This document shows positions 41,452 through 49,113 of a stretch of 49,113 nucleotides of DNA, piece after piece. Source of the DNA: Pseudomonadota bacterium. GTDB lineage: Bacteria > Pseudomonadota > Alphaproteobacteria > Sphingomonadales > Sphingomonadaceae. The stretch covers positions 1-49,113 of the forward strand of contig JAFAEG010000150.1 of assembly GCA_023424095.1 (NCBI GenBank), given 5' to 3'. The position numbers and the translations under genes were made by a program. Numbering within the stretch: the first letter of the stretch is position 1; every line of letters starts with the position of its first letter. Below the pieces are notes generated by a model. That model was not told the DNA's origin, made no database searches, and saw only the letters and a list, made by a program, of their open reading frames with translations.

Positions 41452-42300
41452 ATGATCACCGGCACCCGTTTCCAGCTCACCCGTGAGATCAACCGCCAGA
41501 TGCAATTGGCGTCCGAAATTGCGCGTGCGCAGTCGGAAATCTCCGCGGGCGGCAAGCGCATCCTCTCCCCGTCGGACGATCCGATCGGGGCCGCGCGCGT
41601 GGCCGCGATCGGCCGTTCGCAGACCGACAACAGCACCTGGAAGAGCAACCTGAACGCCGCCGCGGCGCTTTCGAGCAATGCCGAAGGCGTGCTGGATTCG
41701 ATCGTCAGCGCCTTCGACCGGGTCAACGAATTGATGCTCGGCGCCTCCAACGGCACGCTGTCGGCCGAAAACCGGCTGGCCGCGGCGCTGGAAATCGAAA
41801 GTATCGCCGCCGAGATCGCGACCATGCGCGACACGCTGGATTCGCGCGGCTCTCCCCTCTTTCCCACCGCGGCGGACGCGATCAGCCTGCCGGTCGGCGC
41901 CAATCTGGACATCGCCGCGGTGCCAACCCGGGAATCGGTGTTCAACCTGACCACTGGCGCCGGCGCGACCAGCCTAACCGCCATTCTCGGTGACGCCGTC
42001 AACGCGTTGCGGGCGAACGATCCGGCCGCGATCGCCGCCTCGCTCGCCCAGACCAACGCGGCGTCGAGCCACACCATCGCCGCGCACGCCGAACAGGGTG
42101 CGCGCGGCTCGCGCATCGACGCGCTGGCGGACCGGCTGGTGAATAACGAGCTTGACCTGAAGGTCGAGCGTTCCGGCATCGAGGACGCCAATATCAGCGA
42201 GCTGCTCGCCACGATCGCCGCGAAGAAATTGTCGCTGGACGCCGCCCAGGCGGTCTTCGCGCGGGTGAATCAGTCCACCCTGTTCGACCTGCTGCGCTAA
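41452..42300 (+). CDS. flgL: Hook-filament junction protein FlgL
   Basis: This 282-residue flagellin-related protein has the N-terminal TREINRQMQLASEIARAQSE and GKRILSPSDDPIGAARV, and the C-terminal DLKVERSGIEDANISELLAT and FARVNQSTLFDLLR. FlgL (HAP3) links FlgK to the filament. It is the last gene of the flg operon and is followed by a GC-rich hairpin. No flagellin gene (fliC) is present in the window. Confidence 0.93.
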   Translation: MITGTRFQLTREINRQMQLASEIARAQSEISAGGKRILSPSDDPIGAARVAAIGRSQTDNSTWKSNLNAAAALSSNAEGVLDSIVSAFDRVNELMLGASNGTLSAENRLAAALEIESIAAEIATMRDTLDSRGSPLFPTAADAISLPVGANLDIAAVPTRESVFNLTTGAGATSLTAILGDAVNALRANDPAAIAASLAQTNAASSHTIAAHAEQGARGSRIDALADRLVNNELDLKVERSGIEDANISELLATIAAKKLSLDAAQAVFARVNQSTLFDLLR

Positions 42301-42318
42301 GCTTTTTCCAAGAACCGC

Positions 42319-42339
42319 CGTCATTGCGAGCGGCGAAGG
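42319..42339. repeat. Short fragment resembling a sphingomonad intergenic repeat
   Basis: CGTCATTGCGAGCGGCGAAG matches the start of a repeat that I remember as common between genes in this order. The matching second half is not evident, so it may be a decayed copy. Confidence 0.35.
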
Positions 42340-42361
42340 CCGTTAGCCATTCGCGACGGCC

Positions 42362-42392
42362 GGCGGGCAGGCGAAAAATGCGCCTCGCCGCC
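42362..42392 (+). terminator. Hairpin downstream of flgL
   Basis: GGCGG-gc-AGGCG pairs with CGCCT-cg-CCGCC around a 7-base loop (10 of 12 positions paired). AAGAAAG follows rather than a T-run, so it would be a weak or Rho-assisted terminator at the end of the flg operon. Confidence 0.4.
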
Positions 42393-42421
42393 AAGAAAGA
42401 TCATCACCGCGATCTTAACCA

Positions 42422-42447
42422 TTAAGTCTGCTGCCCAGCGCCGTTAA
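42422..42447 (+). promoter_or_regulatory. Candidate sigma-28 promoter of motA-motB
   Basis: TTAAG (42422-42426) and GCCGTTAA (42440-42447) match the FliA consensus well at -10 (7 of 8 to GCCGATAA). The spacing is within one or two bases of the norm. The -10 lies 58 bases before the motA start, close to the distance for the flgM site. Confidence 0.5.
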
Positions 42448-42505
42448 TCACCTTGGGCACGAGCATTTCTCGTCGCCCTTGAACCAGTAGCGGGCGGGGA
42501 CGAAT

Positions 42506-43369
42506 ATGTTTGCGGGTATCGGCATTGTCGTCGTCTTGCTGATGGTGTTCGGCGGCTTCATGGTTGCCGGCGGCAACATGGACGTCGTCCTGCACGCCCT
42601 TCCCCTGGAAATGATGATCATCGGCGGCGCCGCTCTGGGCGCGACGATCATGGGCAATTCCCTGCCCCAGCTAAAGGCGATCGGCGGCGGCTTCGGCAAG
42701 GTGTTCAAGGGCCCGCGCCACAAGCGCCAGGATTATCTCGACACCATCTTCCTCGTTTCCAAGCTGATGAAGATGCTGCGCACCGAAGGTCCGGTCGCGG
42801 TCGAGCCGCATATCGAGGATCCGAAGGAAAGCGCGATCTTCTCCGAATATCCGCGCCTGCTGAAAGACGAGGCGCTGATCCACCTGATCTGCGACACGCT
42901 GCGGCTGGTTGTGGTCTCTTCCGGCACGCTCAATCCGCACGCCGTCGAGGAAGTGATGGATAATGCCATCAAGACCCACCATCACGAGGCGATGCGGCCG
43001 ATCAACGCGCTGCAGACCCTGGCCGACGCCTTGCCCGCGCTGGGGATCGTCGCGGCCGTTCTGGGCGTCATCAAGACGATGGGCTCGATCGACAAGCCGC
43101 CGGCGATCCTGGGCGGCATGATCGGCTCGGCGCTGGTCGGCACCTTCCTGGGCGTCTTGCTGTCCTACGGCCTGGTCGGCCCGTTCGCGAACCGCGCCAA
43201 GCAGGTCGTGGAAAGCGACGGCGCGATCTACGACGTGGTCAAGCAGATCATCGTCGCCTCGCTGCAGGGCCACCCGCTGCCGCTGGTGATCGAAGCCGCC
43301 CGCTCGGGCATCCAGCACCAGAACCAGCCGGCCTTCGCCGAGGTGTTCGACGGGATGCGGGGTAGGTAA
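42506..43369 (+). CDS. motA: Flagellar motor stator protein MotA
   Basis: This 287-residue inner-membrane protein has four membrane segments, about residues 2-24, 33-52, 170-190 and 200-222. The conserved cytoplasmic loop reads KMLRTEGPVAVEPHIEDP, and LPALGIVAAVLGVIKTM and SALVGTFLGVLLSYGLVGP are near-consensus. It forms the proton channel with MotB. The 3' end is separated from motB by 2 bases. Confidence 0.96.
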   Translation: MFAGIGIVVVLLMVFGGFMVAGGNMDVVLHALPLEMMIIGGAALGATIMGNSLPQLKAIGGGFGKVFKGPRHKRQDYLDTIFLVSKLMKMLRTEGPVAVEPHIEDPKESAIFSEYPRLLKDEALIHLICDTLRLVVVSSGTLNPHAVEEVMDNAIKTHHHEAMRPINALQTLADALPALGIVAAVLGVIKTMGSIDKPPAILGGMIGSALVGTFLGVLLSYGLVGPFANRAKQVVESDGAIYDVVKQIIVASLQGHPLPLVIEAARSGIQHQNQPAFAEVFDGMRGR

Positions 43370-43371
43370 GG

Positions 43372-44331
43372 ATGGCCACCCTCGCCCGCGGCAGGAACGA
43401 GCCGCCCCCCGCCCCGATCATCGTCGTCAAGAAGATCATCGAAGCGCCGCACGAGGCGCATCACGGCGGCGCGTGGAAGATCGCCTACGCCGATTTCGTC
43501 ACGGCGATGATGGCCTTCTTCCTGTTGATGTGGCTGGTCGGCGCGACCGACGAGGATCAGCGCCGCGGCCTGGCCGATTATTTCACGCCGACCCTTATCG
43601 AGTACAAGCAGAACAGCGCCGGCGCGAACGGCATCATGGGCGGCGATTCCATCATCGCGGCCGAAAATTACCCGCACAAGGCGGCGCAGACCGGGCGGCA
43701 GACGATCGTTCTGCCGCGCGACGCGACGGGCGGCATTCGCGAGGGCGCGAGCAGCGGCCAGTGGCAGGAGATTGAGCGCTTCGCCCGGCTGAAGCAGGAG
43801 CTGGAGCGTCGTATCCAGCAGAATCCGGAAACGCGCGCGCTGGCTCAGCAAATCTCGTTCACGCAGACCGAGCATGGCCTGCGCATCGACCTGGTCGACC
43901 GCGCCGATTTCTCGATGTTCGAGGTCGGCACCGATCGGCTGCGGGCCGAGGCGATGCAGCTGATCCGCGAGGTCGCCTCGGCGATCCGCACGGTGCCGAA
44001 CCAGATCATCGTTCGTGGTCACACCGACAGCCGGCCTTATGGCCGCGGCCAGGTGATGAACAATTGGCTGCTGTCGACCGCCCGCGCGGAGACCACCCGG
44101 ACCGCGCTTGAGCGCTCCGGCGTGCTGCTCGGCCGCTTCAGCCGGATCGAGGGCGTCGCCGACCGCGAGCCGTTCGTGCCGCAGGACCGGATGGACCCGC
44201 GCAACCGCCGCATCTCGATCACCCTGGTCGCCGCCGCCCCGGCCCGCGCCGAGCAGGTGGCCGCCGCCGCGCCGCGTCCGCCGGCCTCCGCTCCTCCGGC
44301 CACGCCCCCCGCACCGGCCCAGGCGCGCTGA
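43372..44331 (+). CDS. motB: Flagellar motor stator protein MotB
   Basis: At 319 residues it has the short cytoplasmic N-terminus, the single membrane helix with the essential Asp41 in IAYADFVTAMMAFFLLMWLV, a periplasmic plug/linker region and a C-terminal OmpA-like peptidoglycan-binding domain (IIVRGHTDSRPYGRG, LSTARAETTRTALERSG, DPRNRRISITL). The Asp indicates a proton-driven stator, typical for MotAB rather than PomAB. The last 40 residues are Ala/Pro-rich. Confidence 0.96.
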   Translation: MATLARGRNEPPPAPIIVVKKIIEAPHEAHHGGAWKIAYADFVTAMMAFFLLMWLVGATDEDQRRGLADYFTPTLIEYKQNSAGANGIMGGDSIIAAENYPHKAAQTGRQTIVLPRDATGGIREGASSGQWQEIERFARLKQELERRIQQNPETRALAQQISFTQTEHGLRIDLVDRADFSMFEVGTDRLRAEAMQLIREVASAIRTVPNQIIVRGHTDSRPYGRGQVMNNWLLSTARAETTRTALERSGVLLGRFSRIEGVADREPFVPQDRMDPRNRRISITLVAAAPARAEQVAAAAPRPPASAPPATPPAPAQAR

Positions 44332-44443
44332 TATGGGACGGAGCGCTTTGCAGGACGGTTCGGCTGTGCCACAGAGCCCTCCGCCCGCGATTGGTACATC
44401 GCAGGACTGTGCGTGGGGGTTCAACACAGAAAAGCAGGTCCGG

Positions 44444-45454
44444 GTGAGCAACGGCTTCTCTCGCGACGAAGGCATCCAGCAGGTTTACGGCGATATCGGC
44501 GCGTTCCTCGCGGAACACCGCCTGTATCCCGCGCCTGCAAATTATGCCCTCGTCTTCAACATCGTCACCGAGCCCGAAGGCCCGGCGGCGACGGCTGTGG
44601 CCGCGGTCATTGCGGACGGGCTGCGGCTGAGCCAGGCGGACGCCGACCGGATCCGCGTCGAATGCGGGATCGACGTCAGCGGCGGCGCCCCCGTGCCGAC
44701 TCAGGAAACCCTCGCCCGCGCCCGTCGCCAGATCGACGATTTCGCCCAGATCGTCGAAACCACCCGCGCCCAGGCCGAAGCCTATGGCGAGGACCTGATC
44801 CGCGGTGCCGAGGAACTCGGCCAGGCCGAGATCGGCCATCCGGCGGTGGCCGAAGTGGTGCGGATCACCGGCGCGATGATCGAGCGCACCCGCAAGACCG
44901 AGACCCAACTCGAGGTCGCGCGCATGGAGGCCAGTTCGCTCCGCCGCCGGCTGGCCGAGGCGGAAGACGAGGCGCGGCGCGATCCGCTGACCCGCCTGCC
45001 CAATCGCCGCGCGTTCGAGGACAAGTTGGAAGAATTGCTCGCCAGCAGCAGCCTGTGCAGCATCGCGATCTGCGACATCGACCATTTCAAGTCGATCAAT
45101 GACGGCCACGGCCACGCCGTCGGCGACCGGGTACTGAAAATGTTCGCCGACGTGCTGAGCAACAATTGCGACCAGCATATGGTCGCCCGGATCGGCGGCG
45201 AGGAATTCGTCGTCCTGTTCGAAGGCCTGACCCCCGATGTCGCGGGCGAGATCCTGGACGACGCCCGCAGCGAGCTCGGCGCCCGCACCTTCCGAATTCG
45301 CGGCACCGACGTGCCGCTGGGCCGGGTCACCTTCTCGGCCGGCGTCGCCCATTGCGTCGAGCGCTCGGGCGAGGCGCCGCTGAAGCGCGCCGACGATCTG
45401 CTCTACCGCGCCAAGAATGCCGGGCGGAACCAGGTGCTTATCGAGGCCGCATGA
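44444..45454 (+). CDS. Soluble diguanylate cyclase (GGDEF domain)
   Basis: The GGDEF domain occupies about residues 175-336 with DPLTRLPNRRAFEDKL, CDIDHFKSINDGHGHAVGD and the active-site motif RIGGEEFVVLFEG. It should make cyclic di-GMP. The product-inhibition RxxD I-site is absent, because the residues at that place read CDQH. The N-terminal half is helical with a coiled coil (RTRKTETQLEVARMEASSL) and no membrane segment. A GTG at 44444 is chosen; the in-frame ATG 44333 adds 37 residues that look non-conserved. It lies directly after motB, suggesting local c-di-GMP control of motility. Confidence 0.87.
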   Translation: MSNGFSRDEGIQQVYGDIGAFLAEHRLYPAPANYALVFNIVTEPEGPAATAVAAVIADGLRLSQADADRIRVECGIDVSGGAPVPTQETLARARRQIDDFAQIVETTRAQAEAYGEDLIRGAEELGQAEIGHPAVAEVVRITGAMIERTRKTETQLEVARMEASSLRRRLAEAEDEARRDPLTRLPNRRAFEDKLEELLASSSLCSIAICDIDHFKSINDGHGHAVGDRVLKMFADVLSNNCDQHMVARIGGEEFVVLFEGLTPDVAGEILDDARSELGARTFRIRGTDVPLGRVTFSAGVAHCVERSGEAPLKRADDLLYRAKNAGRNQVLIEAA

Positions 45455-45873
45455 GCGCGCGCGTATCGCTCCTGATCGTCGCGGCCCTCGCCGCCGCGGT
45501 CGGTGCGACCCCGGCCGCGAACGCGCAGCGGCTCCGGACGCCGATCGTCGTCACCGCCGGCGAAACCGGCTGCTATCCGGGCCATATCTACAATCTGCAG
45601 ACGGCGGACGGCTTCCTCGCGGTCCGCGCTGGTCCCTCGACCCGCGACCGCCGGCTCGATCGCCTCGTCAACGACGATCGGGTCTACACCTGCCTGCGCA
45701 GCGGCCGCTGGATCGGCATCGTCTATGCGCCGCGCGGCAGCACGATCGACTGCGGCGTTCACCAGGCCTGGCCCGCCACCCGCCGCTATGCCGGGCCGTG
45801 CCGAACGGGCTGGGTGCATCGCAATTTTGTCGGTGTCGCCGATCTGTTCGACGACGAACTGGGCGGCGACTAG
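45451..45873 (+). CDS. Exported small protein with SH3-like fold
   Basis: The 140-residue precursor has a signal peptide (LLIVAALAAAVGATPAANAQ). The mature part has bacterial SH3-like elements (GFLAVRAGPSTRDRRLDRL, GRWIGIVYA, TGWVHRNFVGV) and four cysteines that could form two disulfides. Such domains often bind peptidoglycan or protein partners. The ATG overlaps the GGDEF stop, so it is part of the mot transcript. Its stop shares the palindrome CTAG with the convergent gene's stop. Confidence 0.82.
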   Translation: MSARVSLLIVAALAAAVGATPAANAQRLRTPIVVTAGETGCYPGHIYNLQTADGFLAVRAGPSTRDRRLDRLVNDDRVYTCLRSGRWIGIVYAPRGSTIDCGVHQAWPATRRYAGPCRTGWVHRNFVGVADLFDDELGGD

Positions 45874-46628
45874 AGGCCGCCCTCCACCACGTCCTTGCCG
45901 AGCGCTTCCAGGCCCTCCCGCAACACCCGGGCACAGGCCGACAGCATGGCGGGATCGGCGCTTCGGATCACGAAATTTGCGCCCGTTCGCCCCTCGCGGA
46001 AGAAGGGATAGCTGCCGATCTGGGTGCCCGGATGCGCCTTCTCGGTCTCCGCGAGCAGGGTCGCCACCTCGCTCTCCGCGAGCCAGCCGCCCAAGGTCGC
46101 CGAAAGCAAGGGCCGGCCGCCCTCGATCTTCCCCACCAAGGATTCCAGCATCATCGCGGCGATCTTCGGCACGCCGGCCAGGATGTAGATATTCTCGACA
46201 TGGATGCCCGGCGCGCCGGAATAGACATTCTCGATCAGCGCCGCCCCTTCGGGCACCCGCGCCATCCTGAGGCGCGCCTCGTTGATCCCGCCGCGATCGG
46301 CATAGAAAGCTTCGAGGATCGCCCGCGCCTGTGGATGGACGATCACCTCGCGGCCCAGCGCCGCGGCGATGCCGTCGACGCTGATGTCGTCATGCGTCGG
46401 GCCGATCCCGCCGGTGGTGAACAGATAGTCGTTGGTCGTCCGCAGCGCGTTCACCGCTTCGGCGATCGCCTCGATCCGGTCCGGCACGATCCGCACCTCG
46501 GCCAGGCGGATGCCCTGCAGGTTCAGCCAGATGCCGACCTGCGCGACATTGCGGTCCTGGGTGCGGCCCGACAGGATTTCGTCGCCGATCACCAGCAAGG
46601 CGGCGGTCCAGATGCGCTCCTCGGCCAT
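45870..46628 (-). CDS. CinA-type MoCF-domain protein
   Basis: This 252-residue protein has the molybdopterin-binding-like fold of the CinA N-terminal domain: ALLVIGDEILSGRTQDRN, YLFTTGGIGPTHDDISVDGI and ILAGVPKIAAMMLESL. It has no C-terminal nicotinamide-nucleotide amidase domain, so it is the short form that PGAP calls competence/damage-inducible protein A-like. In full CinA this domain has ADP-ribose pyrophosphatase activity; the activity of the short form is less certain. ATG 46628. It is divergent from map with a 50-base gap. Confidence 0.88.
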   Translation of the reverse strand: MAEERIWTAALLVIGDEILSGRTQDRNVAQVGIWLNLQGIRLAEVRIVPDRIEAIAEAVNALRTTNDYLFTTGGIGPTHDDISVDGIAAALGREVIVHPQARAILEAFYADRGGINEARLRMARVPEGAALIENVYSGAPGIHVENIYILAGVPKIAAMMLESLVGKIEGGRPLLSATLGGWLAESEVATLLAETEKAHPGTQIGSYPFFREGRTGANFVIRSADPAMLSACARVLREGLEALGKDVVEGGL

Positions 46629-46678
46629 GCCCCGCGCATGAAGGAGGCTTCATTGAGAAGCAACCGCCGGATCGCTAT

Positions 46679-47515
46679 ATGGCGGGCATGGATATTCAGA
46701 CGATCGACACCAGCGGCGAGATTATCGGCCGCAGCGGCGCCATCAAGCTGCACGGCCCGCCCGCTTTCGCCGGCATGCGCGCCGCCGGCCGCTGCGCCGC
46801 CGAAATCCTCGATTTGCTCGTGCCCCATGTGGTGCCGGGCGTGACCACGCAGGAGTTGGACGACATCGTCTATGCCGAGATGCGCCGTCGCGGCGCGGTT
46901 CCGGCGACCCTGGGCTATCGCGGCTATACCAAGAGCTGCTGCACCTCGGTGAACCACGTCGTCTGCCACGGCATTCCGGGCGACCGGGTGCTGAAGGATG
47001 GCGACATCGTCAACATCGACGTCACCCCGATCCTCGACGGCTGGCACGGCGATACAAGCCGCATGTTCCTGGTCGGCGATGTCGGCATCAAGGCCAAGCG
47101 GCTGGTCGACGTGACCTATGAATGCCTCCTGCTCGGTATCGAGCAGGCGAAGCCGGGCAACACGCTCGGCGACATCGGCGCGGCGATCCAGCGCCATGCC
47201 GAGAGCAACCGCTATTCGGTCGTGCGCGATTTCTGCGGCCACGGCCTCGGCCGAGTCTTCCACGACGCGCCGGAAGTGGTCCATGCCGGCCGCCCCGGCA
47301 CCGGCCCGGAACTGATGCCCGGCATGTTCTTCACGATCGAGCCGATGATCAACATCGGCAAGGCGGCATCCAAGATCCTCGACGATGGCTGGACGGCGGT
47401 CACCCGCGACCGCTCGCTCTCCGCCCAGTTCGAACATTCGATCGGCATTACCGAGGATGGCTGCGAGATTTTCACCGCCAGCCCCGCCGGCCTCGACCGG
47501 CCGCCTTACGCCTGA
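46679..47515 (+). CDS. map: Type I methionine aminopeptidase
   Basis: Map removes the N-terminal Met from nascent proteins. The metal ligands are visible: Asp in VNIDVTPILDGWHGDTSRMF (two), His in FCGHGLGRVFHDAPEVV, Glu in FTIEPMINIG and Glu in SAQFEHSIGITEDG. The substrate-binding VNHVVCHGIPG is present. At 278 residues it is a typical type I enzyme with a short N-terminal extension. ATG 46679 and ATG 46688 are both possible. Confidence 0.95.
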   Translation: MAGMDIQTIDTSGEIIGRSGAIKLHGPPAFAGMRAAGRCAAEILDLLVPHVVPGVTTQELDDIVYAEMRRRGAVPATLGYRGYTKSCCTSVNHVVCHGIPGDRVLKDGDIVNIDVTPILDGWHGDTSRMFLVGDVGIKAKRLVDVTYECLLLGIEQAKPGNTLGDIGAAIQRHAESNRYSVVRDFCGHGLGRVFHDAPEVVHAGRPGTGPELMPGMFFTIEPMINIGKAASKILDDGWTAVTRDRSLSAQFEHSIGITEDGCEIFTASPAGLDRPPYA

Positions 47516-47524
47516 GCATTGCCC

Positions 47525-47749
47525 GTGCGTCGCGGCCTGGCCCTGCTCAGCCTCGCGACGCTCGCCGCCTGTGAAGAGCCGCCGCCGCTGTTCAGCGCGA
47601 TATGCAATGACGGCACCCGTGTCGCTGGGACGCGCGAGGTGGTGGAAAGCCGCTGCGGGCGTCGCCGCGGCCTAAACTCGCTGACCCCGCTCGGCGAGGG
47701 CGAGCAGTCTCCGCCGGGGAACGAACAGGCGTCCGAACCGCCCGCGTAA
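47525..47749 (+). CDS. Small putative lipoprotein
   Basis: A basic start (RRG), a hydrophobic stretch (LALLSLATLAAC) with a lipobox-like LAAC, and a short hydrophilic tail of about 55 residues with two more cysteines are visible. No family is recognised. GTG 47525 is the best start; TTG 47519 adds two residues. A good ribosome-binding site is lacking, so expression may depend on map, which ends 9 bases upstream. Confidence 0.55.
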   Translation: MRRGLALLSLATLAACEEPPPLFSAICNDGTRVAGTREVVESRCGRRRGLNSLTPLGEGEQSPPGNEQASEPPA

Positions 47750-47806
47750 CGATTGAACGCGTCCCACGTCGGTGGTATAAAACCGGCTTCCTGGCGGGGG
47801 ATCGCC

Positions 47807-48442
47807 ATGACCGACAAGCCTCACGATTTGACCCGGCGCGCCTTTGGCGGCGTGCTGCTCGGCGGTGCTGCCTTGGCCGCAGGTGGAAGAGCGCTCGCGC
47901 AGGGCCGAATCCTGCCGACCCCGACCTCGGATGAAGGCCCATTCTATCCGGTCGACACCAGCCTGGAGAGCGACGCCGACTTGGTCTGGCTGCGCGGCCG
48001 CCCGGCCCGCGCTCTGGGCGACGTCATCCAGGTCAGCGGCCGGGTGCTCGACCGCCACGGGCAGCCGGTCGGCAATGCCCGCATCGACCTGTGGCAGGCC
48101 AATGCGGCCGGGCGCTACGATCATCCTGCCGACGTTTCGACCGCCCCGCTCGATCCGAATTTTCAGAGTTTCGCGATCATCCGCACAGACGCGCAAGGTG
48201 GCTGGCGGATCACCACCATTCGTCCCGGCGGCTATGATTCACCGATCGGCCACCGCACCCCGCACATCCATTTCGCCGTGCCGCGAGCGGACCAGAGGCT
48301 GGTCGCCCAACTCTATTTCCCCGAGAACCAGCGGACCAATGCTGCCGACGGGCTCTATCGCCAACTCGGCGCCGACGCCCCGCGCTCGATGGCGCGGGCC
48401 GTGGCGGCCGACCGCTATGAGTGGGACATTGTCCTGGGCTGA
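47807..48442 (+). CDS. Tat-exported intradiol ring-cleavage dioxygenase
   Basis: Intradiol dioxygenases open catechol-type rings between the two hydroxyls with non-haem Fe(III). The expected ligands are present: Tyr104 (GRYDHP), Tyr143 (PGGYDSP), His153 and His155 (HRTPHIHFAVP). The N-terminus LTRRAFGGVLLGGAALAAGG is a twin-arginine signal, so the folded enzyme is exported. The 211-residue length fits the protocatechuate 3,4-dioxygenase-like group of exported proteins. ATG 47807 places the RR motif correctly; a longer frame from 47753 is rejected. No catabolic genes flank it. Confidence 0.9.
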   Translation: MTDKPHDLTRRAFGGVLLGGAALAAGGRALAQGRILPTPTSDEGPFYPVDTSLESDADLVWLRGRPARALGDVIQVSGRVLDRHGQPVGNARIDLWQANAAGRYDHPADVSTAPLDPNFQSFAIIRTDAQGGWRITTIRPGGYDSPIGHRTPHIHFAVPRADQRLVAQLYFPENQRTNAADGLYRQLGADAPRSMARAVAADRYEWDIVLG

Positions 48443-48449
48443 GCGGGCC

Positions 48450-48851
48450 TCAGTTACGCACGCGCCGGTAGGGGACGAACTCGCCCAGGAATACGCTGCC
48501 GCGGAACATGCCGGAGGCCGGGTCGACCATCCGGATCGTGTCGATCGAGCACAGCTGTCCGGTGTGCGAGCGCACCACCTGCGTGTCGTCGCGGTCGAGC
48601 GACTCGGCGCCGGAGCGCGGCCGATTGACGTAGATCGTGCTGCCGGCATCGAACAGGATCGCCGTCCCGTCGATGATCCGCGAATTGCGGACCGTGCGCA
48701 GGTTCAGGCAATTGACCGGTTCGCCGGCGACCCGGCCTTCCAGTGCGCGCTCGAGCTGCTGCTCGGGGGTGGGTCGCTGATCGGCCTGGGCCGGGAGAGC
48801 GAGCGCTGCACTGGCGGCGATCGCGGCGATAGAGAGGAGCTTGCGGGCCAT
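48450..48851 (-). CDS. Exported small protein of unknown function
   Basis: A signal peptide (SIAAIAASAALALPAQA) leads to a mature protein of about 110 residues with two cysteines (PVNCLNL and QLCSID), beta-rich character and the segment DGTAILFDAGSTIYVNRP. I recall similar small proteins in sphingomonads without known function. It converges on the dioxygenase gene with a 7-base gap. ATG 48851 is clear. Confidence 0.75.
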   Translation of the reverse strand: MARKLLSIAAIAASAALALPAQADQRPTPEQQLERALEGRVAGEPVNCLNLRTVRNSRIIDGTAILFDAGSTIYVNRPRSGAESLDRDDTQVVRSHTGQLCSIDTIRMVDPASGMFRGSVFLGEFVPYRRVRN

Positions 48852-49021
48852 GATCCGTCCTTCCCGAATACACGTAAGTTACAAAGGCTCAGCGAGCCTT
48901 GCGCTTCACCGGATTAACGCGCGCTGACCCCGGACGGGCCCAGCCCACCGCCATCTTTACTTGACTCGGGCGGGCAACAAAGCGCTGATGAATCGCCATC
49001 CACCTATGGGGGTTCGAGTCC

Positions 49022-49113
49022 ATGAAATTCCGTCCGCTGTTCATCGTCGCGTCGGTCGCGGCGCTGTGTGCCTGTAACAAGGCCGCAACCAACACCACTG
49101 CCACCACCAACAC
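49022..49113 (+). CDS. Start of a lipoprotein gene (3' truncated by the window)
   Basis: The frame MKFRPLFIVASVAALCACNK continues open to the window end with Ala/Thr/Asn-rich residues. Lys/Arg at the start, a hydrophobic core and a lipobox-like LCAC suggest a lipoprotein. A GGGGG site lies upstream of the ATG. The 170-base gap before it (48852-49021) shows nothing else clear. Confidence 0.6.
   Translation, partial: MKFRPLFIVASVAALCACNKAATNTTATTN

Noticed and set aside
42453..42470. A sigma-54-like sequence upstream of motA (TTGGGCACGAGCATTTCT)
   Set aside because: The -12 element lacks TTGC and the -24 has an altered base; the sigma-28-like site just upstream fits better.
1..49113. tRNA, rRNA, CRISPR or insertion-sequence content
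   Set aside because: No tRNA cloverleaf, rRNA segment, regularly spaced repeat or transposase frame was recognised on either strand by reading; a tRNAscan or IS search was not possible.

Overview
The window comes from a GC-rich alphaproteobacterium, most likely a member of the Sphingomonadales. The basis is the codon bias, a TrcR/DUF1013 cell-cycle regulator, the mix of flagellar genes, and intergenic palindromes of kinds that I recall as common in Sphingomonas genomes. I cannot name the genus. No rRNA, tRNA, insertion sequence, integrase or CRISPR array was seen.

Region 1 (1-12055, plus strand) is a Ter stress-response locus. It begins with the end of a proline-rich membrane protein and a kinase-like/PPC membrane protein. 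The metal-linked Ter genes follow: terA, a TerC-type DUF475 membrane protein and two terD copies. After a perfect 14-bp hairpin comes a tightly overlapping biosynthetic block: ATP-grasp enzyme, TerD-trypsin fusion, PRTase-TRSP, HAD phosphatase, StiP/PELOTA protein and HpcH/citrate-lyase-type aldolase. This matches the Ter-linked module that comparative genomics has proposed to make a nucleoside-like metabolite. The kinase-like protein with altered active-site motifs and the TerD-protease fusion are the least familiar parts.

Region 2 (12058-25494) is mostly housekeeping. On the minus strand lie a small helical protein, an EF-hand protein, a Sel1-repeat protein, queA, a secreted cyclophilin, coaD, ispA, xseB, an MBL hydrolase and trcR. 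These are followed by a glycosyltransferase, a thiolase, thyA (plus), a small GNAT, a pirin and folA (plus).

Region 3 (24664-45873) is a large flagellar locus. A minus-strand operon reads SLT transglycosylase-flhA-flhG-fliA-HAD protein-methyltransferase. Then come flgN-flgM and flgA on the minus strand, the plus-strand operon flgBCDEFGHIJKL, and motA-motB followed by a GGDEF diguanylate cyclase and an SH3-like periplasmic protein. Three near-identical sigma-54 sites (TGGCAC-N5-TTGCW) precede the transglycosylase, flgA and flgB. Two sigma-28-like sites precede flgM and motA. The wiring therefore looks like RpoN driving early genes including fliA, with FliA driving flgM and motA. Between the divergent flgA and flgB promoters is a structured stretch ending in a strong minus-strand terminator that serves no annotated gene, a candidate small RNA.

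Region 4 (45870-49113) holds a CinA-type MoCF-domain protein, map, a small lipoprotein, a Tat-exported intradiol dioxygenase, a small secreted protein and the start of another lipoprotein.
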